A stretch of 64,000 bases of DNA from NCBI RefSeq assembly GCF_002240225.1, contig NZ_CP022584.1, forward strand, positions 4,368,094-4,432,093, in the 5' to 3' direction. Below, piece by piece: positions 8,701 through 17,893 of this stretch. The notes below the pieces were generated by a model that saw only the letters and a program-made list of their open reading frames with translations, had not been told where the DNA came from and searched no databases. The position numbers and the translations under genes are program-made. The DNA is from Paenibacillus physcomitrellae (lineage in GTDB: Bacteria > Bacillota > Bacilli > Paenibacillales > Paenibacillaceae). How positions within the stretch are numbered: position 1 is the stretch's first letter; the number at the start of each line of letters is the position of its first letter.

Positions 8701-9733
8701 CAGGCTGCATCGAAAGCTTAATGCCGGACGTGACAGCAGCGGAAGTATGGTGCTTGAAGCAGCTCTTGTGCTCCCTTTGTTTATCCTTTTTGTTTTCTTC
8801 TTCAGCTATATGGTGCAGATGACCTTGACTTCAACCCGGATGCATACGGCCGTCGTCAATTCGGTAAAGCAAGTATCCTCCAGTGTCTATCCTGTCTATT
8901 TGGCTGTTCAAGCGAAGCAGAAGGCGAATGGGGCGGGGAATGAAACGGGCCATACGGGTCAGACAGATCAGGCATATCAGGCAGGTAAGACAAGCCAGAT
9001 AGGGGGAGGAGAAACGGCAGGAGGGCTTCCCAAGCTTTCGATAACTGATTTTGCGGAGACTTTTGCAGCCAAACTTCCTGCTCCTTTATCGGGGTGGCTT
9101 ACAGATGCCGTTGAACAAGGAAAGGAGCCTATCGAAGAATTAAAGACACAGGCAGCGGAAAGCCTGCTGGATCCGATAATGAAGCCGATATTAAAGTCTT
9201 TCCTGGAAGAGGCCGGTTTGAATCCGGATCGAGCACACGTCTCCAGAGTTGATGTGCCGGATTTAAGAACCGGCAAAACGCCTTATTTCGGGATCGAGAT
9301 CAGTTATGAGCTGCCTATCCGAGTCCCTTTTACGGGGAAGAAGCTGTTCCTGCAATCGAAGGCTTACGAACGCCTGTGGATCGGGGACACCAACGAACTT
9401 GTGCAGGACGGGGACGGCGGGCAGGGGGAGGCTGCGGATAAGCCGGTTGTTTTGGATAAACCCAATCCGGCCTTCGCTGGGAGTAAGGCAACGATTAAAG
9501 CCCGAATCTCCCCGGGAGGTACAGCGAATTTAACGATCTACTATAAAAGCGGCAAAAGTACGGCCAAATATTTGGGAACCGCAACTGCTGATGAACATGG
9601 AATCCTGACCTGGACCTGGCTGGTTGGCGGAAATACGACTCCGGGAACCTGGGAATTTGTCATCGAAACGCCGGAGGGAGGCGTATCGGAGTCTCTTTTT
9701 ACCGTTGAAAGCCCGGGCAAAAGAAACAATTAA
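8669..9733 (+). CDS. TadE-like protein with C-terminal beta-sandwich-like domain
   Basis: A 354-residue protein. Residues about 22-55 hold a prepilin-type leader and helix (SGSMVLEAALVLPLF). A Gly/Gln/Thr-rich low-complexity linker and a globular middle follow. The last ~85 residues have short beta-strand repeats (ATIKARISPGGTANLTIYY, then GTWEFVIETPEGG) that look like an immunoglobulin-like module. TTG 8669 follows GGGGAG with 8-base spacing; ATG 8681 is a plausible alternative. It overlaps the upstream gene by 32 bases. Likely a minor pilin or tip component; the C-terminal domain could contact a surface, which is inference. Confidence 0.72.
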   Translation: MWLKMRLILISRLHRKLNAGRDSSGSMVLEAALVLPLFILFVFFFSYMVQMTLTSTRMHTAVVNSVKQVSSSVYPVYLAVQAKQKANGAGNETGHTGQTDQAYQAGKTSQIGGGETAGGLPKLSITDFAETFAAKLPAPLSGWLTDAVEQGKEPIEELKTQAAESLLDPIMKPILKSFLEEAGLNPDRAHVSRVDVPDLRTGKTPYFGIEISYELPIRVPFTGKKLFLQSKAYERLWIGDTNELVQDGDGGQGEAADKPVVLDKPNPAFAGSKATIKARISPGGTANLTIYYKSGKSTAKYLGTATADEHGILTWTWLVGGNTTPGTWEFVIETPEGGVSESLFTVESPGKRNN

Positions 9734-9760
9734 CAAATTTTGATTTTGGAGGGGAATAGT

Positions 9761-10267
9761 TTGGTTTTGCCTTATATCGGATGTTTTATCTTTCTAGCGG
9801 CAGCGTTTTATACGGATATTCGAACGATGAAAATACCCAATAAAATTACCGTGTTCGCTATGATTAGTGGTTTAGCCTTTCAGTTTGCTGTTCATGGAAT
9901 TACAGGTCTCTGGTTTGGGCTTAAAGGGCTGGGCGTCGGATTTGGCATTATGCTGCTGCTGTACGTTTGCGGAGCAGTAGGCGGAGGAGACGTTAAGCTG
10001 TTTGGAGGCATTGGGGCGTGGACGGGCAGCTTGTTTACTTTAACAAGTCTGGTTTATTCGATTTTGGCAGGCGGTATCATCGGATTTGCAATTTTGCTTA
10101 TTCGCGGAGAGATTGGCAGCAGGCTCTCCCAGTTGTGGCGAAGTATTTACGGGGCGGCAATATTACAAAGTTTGGGACCGTTAAAAGCTTCGCGGCAGAA
10201 TATGGTTAAATTCCCGTTTATGGTTGCTGTCCTGCCCGGAACTATTGCGGCTTATCTGTATATGTAG
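9761..10267 (+). CDS. tadV: TadV/CpaA-type prepilin peptidase (A24 family)
   Basis: A 168-residue polytopic membrane aspartyl protease. The two active-site aspartates are visible: YTDIRTMKIPN near residue 18 and the GGGDVKLFGGIG motif near residue 75. It cleaves the leaders of the pilin and TadE-like proteins encoded just upstream. The frame opens at 9740, but the GGAGGGG ribosome site lies after that codon, so TTG 9761 is the better start. It lacks the N-terminal methylase domain of long type IV prepilin peptidases, as usual for Tad loci. Confidence 0.9.
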   Translation: MVLPYIGCFIFLAAAFYTDIRTMKIPNKITVFAMISGLAFQFAVHGITGLWFGLKGLGVGFGIMLLLYVCGAVGGGDVKLFGGIGAWTGSLFTLTSLVYSILAGGIIGFAILLIRGEIGSRLSQLWRSIYGAAILQSLGPLKASRQNMVKFPFMVAVLPGTIAAYLYM

Positions 10268-10278
10268 GAGGGGAGAAC

Positions 10279-12036
10279 TTGAACGCCTTCAAAACAGACT
10301 TTATCGAAAATAATGGGACTTATATGGTGCTCACGGATGAGGGGTGGCATTCCGGAAGCTTGAACCGCAATCAATGCGGTATGCTGGAGAACAACCGGAT
10401 TCCACATCTGTTAAAGCTGAGTATTGAGGAAATTGATTTTCACGTAAAACTTCATTATGAAATTACGGGGAAACGTATGCTTTCTCATGTGCTCAAAAGT
10501 GAAAAAATGGACCAGGCCGAATTTTATGGACTGCTTCTTCAGATCACTACCGTTCTATCTGAGTGTAAAAAATATATGCTCGAGGCTTCCAGATTTGTGC
10601 TTAAGGAATCTTATATGTTCATCGAAGGGAGTTTGTCTTCAGGTGCCGTCTATTTAACTTATGTGCCGGTCAGGGAAATGAAATTAAACGATAATGAAGT
10701 TCTTCGGGAAGAAGGTTATAAAGAGACAGGGTCAAATCAGGCTAAGTTACTGCTGGATCTGGTCATGAGACTCATTCCGAATGTTGAGGGACTGGATGGA
10801 GCCGCTATCCAGCAAATTATTAAATTTTGCGGGAGCCCGTTAACGTTTACTTATTCCTCTTTTCGAGCTCTGCTGCTCCAACTGCTTGAAGGAGGGGCGG
10901 AAACAGAAGGGCAACTAAGTAATTGGCAAAAAGGATACGAACCTAAGGTTCAGGCGGATGCCGAACAGCCAGCCGAATGGAAACTGGATAAACAGGACGA
11001 GACCTTTGTCCATGAGCCATGGAGTCCGGCCATGGAGACGGGCAGCATGAGCAGCACGGCTTATCCTTCGCGGGGAGCTTTTTTTCCAGGCGCCGAATTT
11101 GGAGCTTTAGGAACGGTGGATGAGATGGGGACAGCTTCAGAAACGGAGGAAGAGGATGGGGCTGGAAGGGCCTCATCGTCGAGCAAACGTACGTATGTCT
11201 TGTTAGCAGCTGTATTGGTTTCGGCTCTGAGCTGGAAATTTCTTTATCTGGATACACCCGGGCGGAGTGGTCTTTACCTTTCCTTCATTATTACCCTTGC
11301 AGCAGGTGGGATTTCGATAGGGTTAATATACAAGACTTCATTTATTGGTCGGGTGATTGGTAAGCTGGCCGGTAAACAGGGAACGGGAAAGGAAAAGGGC
11401 AAGTGCAAGGGCAAGATGCCATTCAAAGAAACGAATACGGATTTGGGTCGTGAACCAGCCGGAATGGGGGAGCTAGCAGCGCCCAACGTTGTCCCGTTTA
11501 GCGGGCTAGCGCCAGCGCTGCCCGGAATCAGCCTCGGAGACGACAAACCAAAGGATTGGGCTGGAACCCTGGACAGTTTGTTTGGCAAACGTCAGGAACA
11601 GTCTGGTTCCAAAGTGATCGAATATCTTCCGGACGCCGCTGAACGACTCGTGGAGGAAGCGGCAGCTAACCAGCGTCAGGCTACTGTATTATTAAGCCGT
11701 GAACAGATGATGGAGGATGAAGCGGCCGGACGAATGGGAGTTCTGGAAAGGAGAGAGAAAGGGAAAGAGAGTTTGCAGCGAATTGAGCTTAAGGCAGGAA
11801 GCTTCGTGATTGGCAGAACTCCTGAGGTCGCACGGTTTATCGAAACTAGTCCAGGGACCTCAAGAGCGCATATCGAGATTCTGGTGAATGAACGAAACTG
11901 GAGAATTAAAGATCTCGGCTCCAGAAATGGAACCCTGCTGAACGGAGAGAACATGGTTCCATATAAGGATTATCCGCTCTCTCCGGGGGATGAATTCCGG
12001 ATTGCCGGTGTAAGTTACAAGCTTTGCAATATGTAA
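10279..12036 (+). CDS. DUF6382-like and FHA domain membrane protein of the Tad locus
   Basis: A 585-residue protein in three parts. The first ~220 residues form a conserved soluble domain (MLENNRIPHLLKLSIEEID) that I match to the DUF6382 type found next to FHA domains. Two membrane segments follow around residues 310-355. A linker leads to a C-terminal FHA domain (about 500-585) with FVIGRTPE, SRAHIEI and DLGSRNGTLLNG, the phosphothreonine-binding signature. TTG 10279 follows AGGAGGGG. It is the last gene of the Tad operon. A phosphopeptide-reading regulator of pilus assembly is a reasonable inference; its partner kinase is not in the window. Confidence 0.8.
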   Translation: MNAFKTDFIENNGTYMVLTDEGWHSGSLNRNQCGMLENNRIPHLLKLSIEEIDFHVKLHYEITGKRMLSHVLKSEKMDQAEFYGLLLQITTVLSECKKYMLEASRFVLKESYMFIEGSLSSGAVYLTYVPVREMKLNDNEVLREEGYKETGSNQAKLLLDLVMRLIPNVEGLDGAAIQQIIKFCGSPLTFTYSSFRALLLQLLEGGAETEGQLSNWQKGYEPKVQADAEQPAEWKLDKQDETFVHEPWSPAMETGSMSSTAYPSRGAFFPGAEFGALGTVDEMGTASETEEEDGAGRASSSSKRTYVLLAAVLVSALSWKFLYLDTPGRSGLYLSFIITLAAGGISIGLIYKTSFIGRVIGKLAGKQGTGKEKGKCKGKMPFKETNTDLGREPAGMGELAAPNVVPFSGLAPALPGISLGDDKPKDWAGTLDSLFGKRQEQSGSKVIEYLPDAAERLVEEAAANQRQATVLLSREQMMEDEAAGRMGVLERREKGKESLQRIELKAGSFVIGRTPEVARFIETSPGTSRAHIEILVNERNWRIKDLGSRNGTLLNGENMVPYKDYPLSPGDEFRIAGVSYKLCNM

Positions 12037-12084
12037 GGACTTCCGAATTTTTAAATTATCCAGGGTTAATACTATTAAGATACT

Positions 12085-12999
12085 TCAGCCGCGCTGTTTC
12101 ATATCAGCCAAAGCTTCAGCCAGTTCAGGATAATGGAAGGTGAACCCGGCTTCAAGCGCTTTTACCGGCAGCACCTTTTGCCCGTCCAGCAGCAGGGTGG
12201 AGCGTTCTCTCAAAGCCGCTTTTAGCAGAAAAGCCGGCAAAGGCAGCCAGTAAGGCCGATGATAATGTTTGGCGACGGTCCGTCCGAAGCTGTCGTTGGT
12301 AACAGGGGAAGGAGAGACGGCGTTTACAGGTCCGGAGAGGTTGGGATTTGTAATAGAAAAATCAATCAATCTCACCATATCCTCAAGGTGAATCCAGGAC
12401 AGCCACTGCTTGCCGCTGCCGACTGGTCCGCCTGCCCCTAAGAGGAACGGCAGCTTCATTAGCGGGAACGCGCCGCCCGAATTGCCCAGCACAACGCCAG
12501 TTCTTAATTTTACAAGCCGCACGCCTTCATTGGCTATTTCATCTGCCGCGTTCTCCCATCGGGTTGTTACTTCTGACAGAAAATCCACGGGAGAAGTCTT
12601 TGAATGTTCATCAAAGGTCTGCTCGGTTGAGGTTCCGTATATGCCCACGGCGGAGCTCTGCACGACAACCTCAGGTTTATAGGACATACGGCGGATCCAC
12701 TCAGCTGTTTGCTGTACGGTGGTTAATCGGCTGTCGATGATCTGCTGTTTGGTTTCTCTGGTCCAATTCTGATTCAATGAAGCCCCGGCAAGATTGACGA
12801 TAGCATCAATCCGGCCCATTGCATTCGGGCTGTCCAGTATTTGTTCCCAGCTCCATTGCTCTATGACTGAAGGATCGATTCCTTCGATCTTCCTGCCGGG
12901 AGATCTGGTGATTAAGACAATTCGATTTCCCTGACTGAGCAGCAGAGGTATAAGCGCTCTTCCTATAAAGCCGGTTCCGCCGGCGATAGCGATCCTCAT
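12085..12999 (-). CDS. TIGR01777-type SDR epimerase-like protein (YfcH family)
   Basis: A 304-residue NAD(P)-binding protein with the N-terminal Rossmann motif GGTGFIGRAL, the central VVVQSSAVGIYG stretch holding the SDR Tyr region, and the C-terminal LLDGQKVLPVKALEAGF (DUF1731 segment). These proteins are related to extended SDR epimerases, but their substrate is not established. ATG 12999 has AAAGGAGG upstream. It is convergent with the Tad operon, whose last stop is 48 bases away with no obvious terminator between, and divergent from nfo. Confidence 0.88.
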   Translation of the reverse strand: MRIAIAGGTGFIGRALIPLLLSQGNRIVLITRSPGRKIEGIDPSVIEQWSWEQILDSPNAMGRIDAIVNLAGASLNQNWTRETKQQIIDSRLTTVQQTAEWIRRMSYKPEVVVQSSAVGIYGTSTEQTFDEHSKTSPVDFLSEVTTRWENAADEIANEGVRLVKLRTGVVLGNSGGAFPLMKLPFLLGAGGPVGSGKQWLSWIHLEDMVRLIDFSITNPNLSGPVNAVSPSPVTNDSFGRTVAKHYHRPYWLPLPAFLLKAALRERSTLLLDGQKVLPVKALEAGFTFHYPELAEALADMKQRG

Positions 13000-13086
13000 T
13001 ACTAATGCCTCCTTTGAGTAGATATTTCAGTACAGCCAAGCCTCCCATTTGTCCTTGGGATTACACCAGATGGAAGCTTCTAGCTT

Positions 13087-13110
13087 TATTTTAGCATTCA
13101 CGCTAAAATA
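13087..13110. promoter_or_regulatory. Perfect inverted repeat between the SDR gene and nfo
   Basis: TATTTTAGC (13087-13095) and GCTAAAATA (13102-13110) form a perfect 9-base repeat with a 6-base spacer in the 163-base divergent intergenic region. It could be an operator or part of the divergent promoters. It has no T-run on either side, so a terminator is unlikely. Confidence 0.45.
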
Positions 13111-13162
13111 GGGGGATATCCTGAATAAATAAGAGTCAGTGATTCCTGAAAGGAGCATTCCA

Positions 13163-14278
13163 ATGTTAAAGATAGGTTCACACGTATCCTTTTCAGATAA
13201 AGGATTAATCACAGCAACCAAAGAAGCGGCCTCTTACGGGTCAAACACTTTTATGATATATACGGGAGCCCCGCAGAATACGCGCCGCAAACCGATTGAA
13301 AGCATGAACATCGAAGAAGGCAAAGTGCTGATGAATGAGGCAGGCATCGGCGAGATTGTGGTGCATGCTCCTTATATTATCAACCTGGGTTCGTACAAGT
13401 CCAATACCTACCAGCTTGCCGTGGATTTCTTACAGCAGGAAATTCATCGTACCCATGCGCTTGGCGTGACTCAAATTGTGCTTCATCCGGGCGCTTTTAC
13501 AGATAAGGATGCTGAGTACGGCATTGATCGCATTGCCGAAGGCCTGAATGAAGTGCTGAACGGAACTAACGAAACGGACGTCCATATTGCCTTGGAGACA
13601 ATGGCAGGCAAAGGGACTGAAATGGGACGCAGCTTTGAAGAGATTGCCCGCATTATCGACAAAGTTACTCACAATGAACGTCTAACGGTAACCATGGATA
13701 CCTGTCACATTCACGATGCGGGTTACGATATCGTCAATGATCTGGACGGTGTGCTGAGCGAGTTTGACCGTCTCGTAGGCTTAAACAGAATCCAGGTTAT
13801 GCATATTAATGATAGCAAAAACCCCGCCGGCTCCCGAAAAGACAGACATACGCCGCTGGGAACGGGTTATATCGGTTTTGAAGCGATCAGACGTTTCACC
13901 CAGCATGAGGCGCTGAAGCATTTGCCGTTCATTTTGGAGACGCCTTGGATCGGGAAAGACGCCAAAACGCAGCGTCCTATGTACGAGGTCGAGATTGCGC
14001 TTCTGCGCGGCAATGTAGCAGAACGTTTCGGCAGCGCGTTTGTTGAAGATTTGGACAAGCTCAGAGCGTTTTTTGCCAAACAGGATATTAAGTCCCGCAG
14101 CTTCGTGCTGGATACCTGGAATCTGTTGAAGAACGACGCTAAAGCTAAGAAAGCAGATCCCCGTGAACCGGTGGAGCGTCTTTATGATAAGGTCATGGAA
14201 GCGGATCTCTTCGCAGCTTTGAGTGAAGAAGAAGTGAATCAGCGTTTGATAGCTTGGCTTGCAGAGGAACAGGTCTAG
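13163..14278 (+). CDS. nfo: Deoxyribonuclease IV (AP endonuclease, Nfo family) with C-terminal extension
   Basis: Zinc-dependent base-excision-repair endonuclease that cuts 5' of abasic sites. Family motifs are visible: [14 protein letters not shown] at the start, [35 protein letters not shown] and [18 protein letters not shown], with their His/Glu/Asp metal ligands. The core ends around residue 290. About 80 further residues (from about [15 protein letters not shown]) exceed the usual ~280-300-residue length. The open frame starts at 13139, but ATG 13163 has AAAGGAG upstream and gives the conserved N-terminus. Confidence 0.93.
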   Translation: MLKIGSHVSFSDKGLITATKEAASYGSNTFMIYTGAPQNTRRKPIESMNIEEGKVLMNEAGIGEIVVHAPYIINLGSYKSNTYQLAVDFLQQEIHRTHALGVTQIVLHPGAFTDKDAEYGIDRIAEGLNEVLNGTNETDVHIALETMAGKGTEMGRSFEEIARIIDKVTHNERLTVTMDTCHIHDAGYDIVNDLDGVLSEFDRLVGLNRIQVMHINDSKNPAGSRKDRHTPLGTGYIGFEAIRRFTQHEALKHLPFILETPWIGKDAKTQRPMYEVEIALLRGNVAERFGSAFVEDLDKLRAFFAKQDIKSRSFVLDTWNLLKNDAKAKKADPREPVERLYDKVMEADLFAALSEEEVNQRLIAWLAEEQV

Positions 14279-14388
14279 GCTGACTGTTAGGGCTTTACTT
14301 CAGGCAGAGTATCTTTGAATCGGCCTGCCTGGTTGAGGGGCCAGTTAGATTTGAACTGATTTAAACTGAGGAAGGGGCAGGAGAAGGA

Positions 14389-15339
14389 ATGACGGATAAA
14401 CAGACGGAACAGCGTATTGGTGAGCAAAAGGAACAGAAACAGGGGCAGCACATCAAACCTCATCCGGGTTATTCGGGACAAGCCCGTGAGAATCGGGCGA
14501 GGATGCTGATTTCATGTCCGGACGGACCGGGAATCGTTGCGGCCGTATCCCGTTTTCTGTATGAGCATGGGGCAAACATCGTTCAGTCTGACCAATATAC
14601 GATGGATCCCGAGGGCGGGATGTTTTTCATGAGGATCGAATTTGATCTGGATCAGCTCCCCGAGCGGGTTTCATCTATGGAGGAGGATTTTGAGGATGTA
14701 GCCCGGAAGTTCCAGATGAACTGGTCTATCCATCCCTTAAGCCAGCGTAAGAAGCTCGCTATCTTTGTTTCCAAGGAAGACCACTGTCTGGTTGAATTGC
14801 TTTGGCAGTGGCAGGCTGGAGACCTGGATGCGGATATCTCGATGGTAGTCAGCAACCATCCGGATATGGGCGACTATGTCCGTTCTTTCGGCATTCCTTA
14901 TCATCACATTCCTGTAACCCCGGAAACCAAAAACGAGGCCGAACAGCGGCAGCTTGAGCTGGTGAACGGTAAAGTGGATGTGATTGTGCTGGCCAGATAT
15001 ATGCAAATTCTAAGTCCGGCTCTTATTCAGCCCTACCGGAACCGTCTGATTAATATTCATCATTCTTTCCTTCCGGCTTTTGTAGGCGGCAAACCTTATG
15101 CCCAGGCTTATGACCGCGGGGTGAAGATTATCGGAGCTACCGCTCACTATGTAACCGAGGAATTGGACGGAGGTCCAATTATCGAACAGGACGTTCAGCG
15201 CGTTAGTCATCGGGATAATGTAGCCGAACTGAAGCGGATCGGCCGTACAATTGAGCGGGTGGTGTTAGCGAGAGCCGTTAAATGGCATATCGAGGACCGG
15301 ATTCTGGTTCACCAGAACAAAACGGTTGTTTTCAATTAG
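14389..15339 (+). CDS. purU: Formyltetrahydrofolate deformylase (PurU)
   Basis: Hydrolyses 10-formyl-tetrahydrofolate to formate and tetrahydrofolate, balancing one-carbon pools. About 35 polar, non-conserved residues lead into an ACT domain (ISCPDGPGIVAAVSRFL, about residues 42-120). A formyltransferase domain follows with LARYMQILSP, INIHHSFLPAF with the catalytic His, and a downstream GATAHYVTEELDGGPIIEQD with the conserved His/Asp. ATG 14389 follows GGGGCAGGAGAAGGA. No operon partner is obvious; a terminator follows at 15448. Confidence 0.93.
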   Translation: MTDKQTEQRIGEQKEQKQGQHIKPHPGYSGQARENRARMLISCPDGPGIVAAVSRFLYEHGANIVQSDQYTMDPEGGMFFMRIEFDLDQLPERVSSMEEDFEDVARKFQMNWSIHPLSQRKKLAIFVSKEDHCLVELLWQWQAGDLDADISMVVSNHPDMGDYVRSFGIPYHHIPVTPETKNEAEQRQLELVNGKVDVIVLARYMQILSPALIQPYRNRLINIHHSFLPAFVGGKPYAQAYDRGVKIIGATAHYVTEELDGGPIIEQDVQRVSHRDNVAELKRIGRTIERVVLARAVKWHIEDRILVHQNKTVVFN

Positions 15340-15447
15340 GTTCTTATTAAGAGTCTTTATTAATTAATCTTTATTAACTGCTCCTTATTAATTGCTTTTC
15401 TTATTAATTGCTTTTTAGGTAACTCTTTATATTTACCTGCTTTAAAC
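15340..15447. other. AT-rich non-coding stretch with short imperfect repeats
   Basis: The first part of the 392-base gap between purU and tkt. It carries several imperfect copies of TTATTAATT-type units, including two copies of CTTATTAATTGCTTTT-like sequence around 15385-15415. No gene is seen. The rest of the gap holds the purU-side terminator and the tkt promoter and leader. Confidence 0.5.
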
Positions 15448-15500
15448 AAAGCACTTTCCACTGGAAGCCGTCCGCTTCTTGAGGAAGTGCTTTATTTTTT
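15448..15500 (+). terminator. Rho-independent terminator downstream of purU
   Basis: AAAGCACTTTCC pairs with GGAAGTGCTTT across a ~22-base loop, followed by ATTTTTT. Confidence 0.8.
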
Positions 15501-15628
15501 ACGCAAATAGTGTATAACCCCCCTGATTTTAAGGGTAATGTATGGGGAAAGGGGCAGTATGGGCCTCGGGCGCATCAAGGCTTCGGAGCCGAATTATCGA
15601 AAGTTGTAGAAAAAAGGTTAGATAGTGT

Positions 15629-15679
15629 GTTACAATAACAACAGATATAAAAAGTCATTTTGACTTTTTCAAAATGACG
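15629..15679 (+). promoter_or_regulatory. tkt extended -10 promoter and two competing hairpins
   Basis: TG at 15629, one base, then TACAAT (15632-15637) forms an extended -10; no good -35 is visible. Just downstream, two hairpins compete for the same bases: AAAAAGTCA/TGACTTTTT (15650-15670) and GTCATTTTGA/TCAAAATGAC (15655-15679). Both are perfect and cannot form together. A weak terminator/anti-terminator switch or a regulator site for transketolase are possible readings. Confidence 0.5.
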
Positions 15680-15731
15680 ATATCAATACCCAATCATATT
15701 CCCTGGAAGGAATAGAGGAGGAAACAATTTC

Positions 15732-17756
15732 ATGAGTTCAATTGAACAGAACAAAGAAATCGAAGCCTTGTCGATCACTACGATCCGTACGTTGGCTATC
15801 GACGCTATCGAGAAAGCAAATTCAGGACATCCGGGTATGCCAATGGGCTCCGCGCCAATGGGCTACCAATTGTTTGCAAAAACAATGAACCACAATCCGG
15901 CTAACCCAACATGGATTAACCGTGACCGTTTCGTACTGTCCGCAGGACATGGCTCCATGCTTCTTTACAGCTTGCTTCACCTGAGCGGCTATGATCTTTC
16001 CTTGGACGATTTGAAGCAATTCCGTCAATGGGGAAGTAAAACTCCAGGTCACCCTGAGTTTGGCCACACTGCTGGTGTAGACGCTACTACAGGCCCGCTT
16101 GGTCAAGGTATCGCAATGGCTGTGGGTATGGCAATGGCTGAACAGCATTTGGCTGCTACTTACAACAAAGGCAACCATAAGGTAGTTGATCACTATACAT
16201 TCGGTATTTGCGGCGACGGCGACTTGATGGAAGGCGTTTCTGCTGAAGCAGCTTCCCTGGCTGGTCACCTGAAACTCGGCAAATTGATTTTCCTCTATGA
16301 CTCCAACGATATTACTTTGGACGGTAAAGCAAACCTGAGCTTCTCCGAAAACGTAAGACAACGTTTTGACGCTTACGGCTGGCAAACGCTGTTCGTAGAA
16401 GACGGCAACGATCTGGACGCTATCGCAGCAGCCATCGAAGAAGCTAAGAAAGATACAGCTCGTCCAACTTTGATCGAAGTTAAAACTGTTATCGGCTACG
16501 GCAGCCCGAACAAACAAGGTATCGGCGGCCACGGCGGTACTCACGGTTCTCCACTGGGTAAAGACGAAGCTAAACTGACTAAAGATTTCTATAAATGGGT
16601 TTACGAAGAAGACTTCTATGTTCCACAAGAAGTTCGTGATCATTTTGCCCAAGTGAAAGCTAACGGCATTGAAGCCAACAAAACATGGGATGAGCAATTC
16701 GCGAAATACAAAGCTGAATTCCCAGAGCTGGCTGCTCAATTCGAATTGGCTATTTCCGGCGGACTTCCTGAAGGCTGGGATAAAGATCTGCCTAAATACA
16801 CGAAAGACGACAAAGCGGTTTCCACTCGCGTAGCTTCCGGTAACGCTTTGAACGGTCTGGCTCCTAACGTGCCTAACCTGGCCGGCGGCTCCGCTGACTT
16901 GGAAAGCTCCACTATGACTCACCTGAAAGGTCTTACGAACTTCGCTCCAGGCAGCTACGAAGGCCGCAATATTTACTTCGGCGTTCGTGAGTTCGGTATG
17001 GCTACAGCTATGAACGGTATCGCTTTGCACAGCGGTATTAAAGTATTCGGCGGTACATTCTTTGTATTTACCGACTACCTGCGTCCGGCTGTTCGTCTGG
17101 CAAGCTTGATGAAGCTGCCTGTAACTTACGTGCTTACGCATGACAGTATTGCTGTCGGTGAAGACGGTCCTACACATGAACCAATCGAACAATTGGCTTC
17201 CCTGCGTATCATTCCAGGTCTGACTGTTATTCGTCCTGCTGACGGCAACGAAACTTCCGCAGCTTGGGCTTATGCAGTTGAGAACACATCGAGCCCGGTT
17301 GCTCTGGTTCTGACTCGTCAAAACCTGCCTATCCTGGATAATACGGCTGAACTGGCTCGCGAAGGTATCAAACGCGGTGGTTATGTTGTATCCGACGCAA
17401 AAGACGGCAAATCAGTTGCTCAATTGATCGCAACAGGTTCCGAAGTTCAACTGGCTGTGAAAGCACAAGCCAAATTGGCAGAGGAAGGCATCCAAGTACG
17501 GGTTGTCAGCCTGCCAAGCTTCGACCTCTTCGAGAAACAAGATAAAGCTTACAAAGATTCCGTTATTCTTCCAGACGTTAAAGCCCGCGTAGGTATCGAA
17601 ATGGCTTCTCCGTTCGGATGGGAGCGTTATGTAGGCGATAGCGGCAAAATCCTCGGTATCGACACTTTCGGTGCTTCTGCCCCTGGTGACAAAGTCATCG
17701 CAGAATACGGATTTACCGTTGAAAATGTAGTGAAGCTGGTTAAAGAACAGCTGTAA
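15732..17756 (+). CDS. tkt: Transketolase
   Basis: A 674-residue thiamine-diphosphate enzyme of the non-oxidative pentose phosphate pathway that transfers two-carbon ketol units between sugar phosphates. Motifs: [35 protein letters not shown], the cofactor motif [13 protein letters not shown] with the following NDITLDG, and the transketolase signature region [15 protein letters not shown]. It is full length. The strong AGAGGAGG ribosome site and codon use biased to GAA, AAA, CTG and GCT suggest high expression. Monocistronic, with strong terminators on both sides. Confidence 0.97.
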   Translation: MSSIEQNKEIEALSITTIRTLAIDAIEKANSGHPGMPMGSAPMGYQLFAKTMNHNPANPTWINRDRFVLSAGHGSMLLYSLLHLSGYDLSLDDLKQFRQWGSKTPGHPEFGHTAGVDATTGPLGQGIAMAVGMAMAEQHLAATYNKGNHKVVDHYTFGICGDGDLMEGVSAEAASLAGHLKLGKLIFLYDSNDITLDGKANLSFSENVRQRFDAYGWQTLFVEDGNDLDAIAAAIEEAKKDTARPTLIEVKTVIGYGSPNKQGIGGHGGTHGSPLGKDEAKLTKDFYKWVYEEDFYVPQEVRDHFAQVKANGIEANKTWDEQFAKYKAEFPELAAQFELAISGGLPEGWDKDLPKYTKDDKAVSTRVASGNALNGLAPNVPNLAGGSADLESSTMTHLKGLTNFAPGSYEGRNIYFGVREFGMATAMNGIALHSGIKVFGGTFFVFTDYLRPAVRLASLMKLPVTYVLTHDSIAVGEDGPTHEPIEQLASLRIIPGLTVIRPADGNETSAAWAYAVENTSSPVALVLTRQNLPILDNTAELAREGIKRGGYVVSDAKDGKSVAQLIATGSEVQLAVKAQAKLAEEGIQVRVVSLPSFDLFEKQDKAYKDSVILPDVKARVGIEMASPFGWERYVGDSGKILGIDTFGASAPGDKVIAEYGFTVENVVKLVKEQL

Positions 17757-17763
17757 TAGGATA

Positions 17764-17800
17764 GCAAAGCGCTGCGGATCATCCGCAGCGCTTGCCTTTC
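17764..17800 (+). terminator. Terminator after tkt
   Basis: Near-perfect hairpin: AAGCGCTGCGGAT pairs with ATCCGCAGCGCTT, followed by a short pyrimidine-rich tail (GCCTTTC). Confidence 0.75.
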
Positions 17801-17814
17801 TATGTCTCAAGAGA

Positions 17815-17857
17815 AATAAAAAAACGGCTTACCGCCAATTGACGATAAAGCCGTTTT
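17815..17857 (-). terminator. Terminator after the beta-hydroxyacid dehydrogenase gene
   Basis: AAAACGGCTT (17821-17830) pairs with AAGCCGTTTT (17848-17857). On the minus strand the stem is followed by a run of eight T, so it ends transcription of the gene at 17894-18790. Confidence 0.82.
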
Positions 17858-17893
17858 GTTCTCTAGAGGAGAGAGGGAATCAGTTCCCCCGGG

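Noticed and set aside
15352..15418. CRISPR-like or satellite repeats before tkt
   Set aside because: The units are short, imperfect, AT-rich and without regular spacers.
15822..17321. 499-residue open frame on the minus strand opposite tkt
   Set aside because: It is an antisense shadow caused by the strong codon bias of tkt; no ribosome site, no recognisable domain, and tkt itself is unmistakable.
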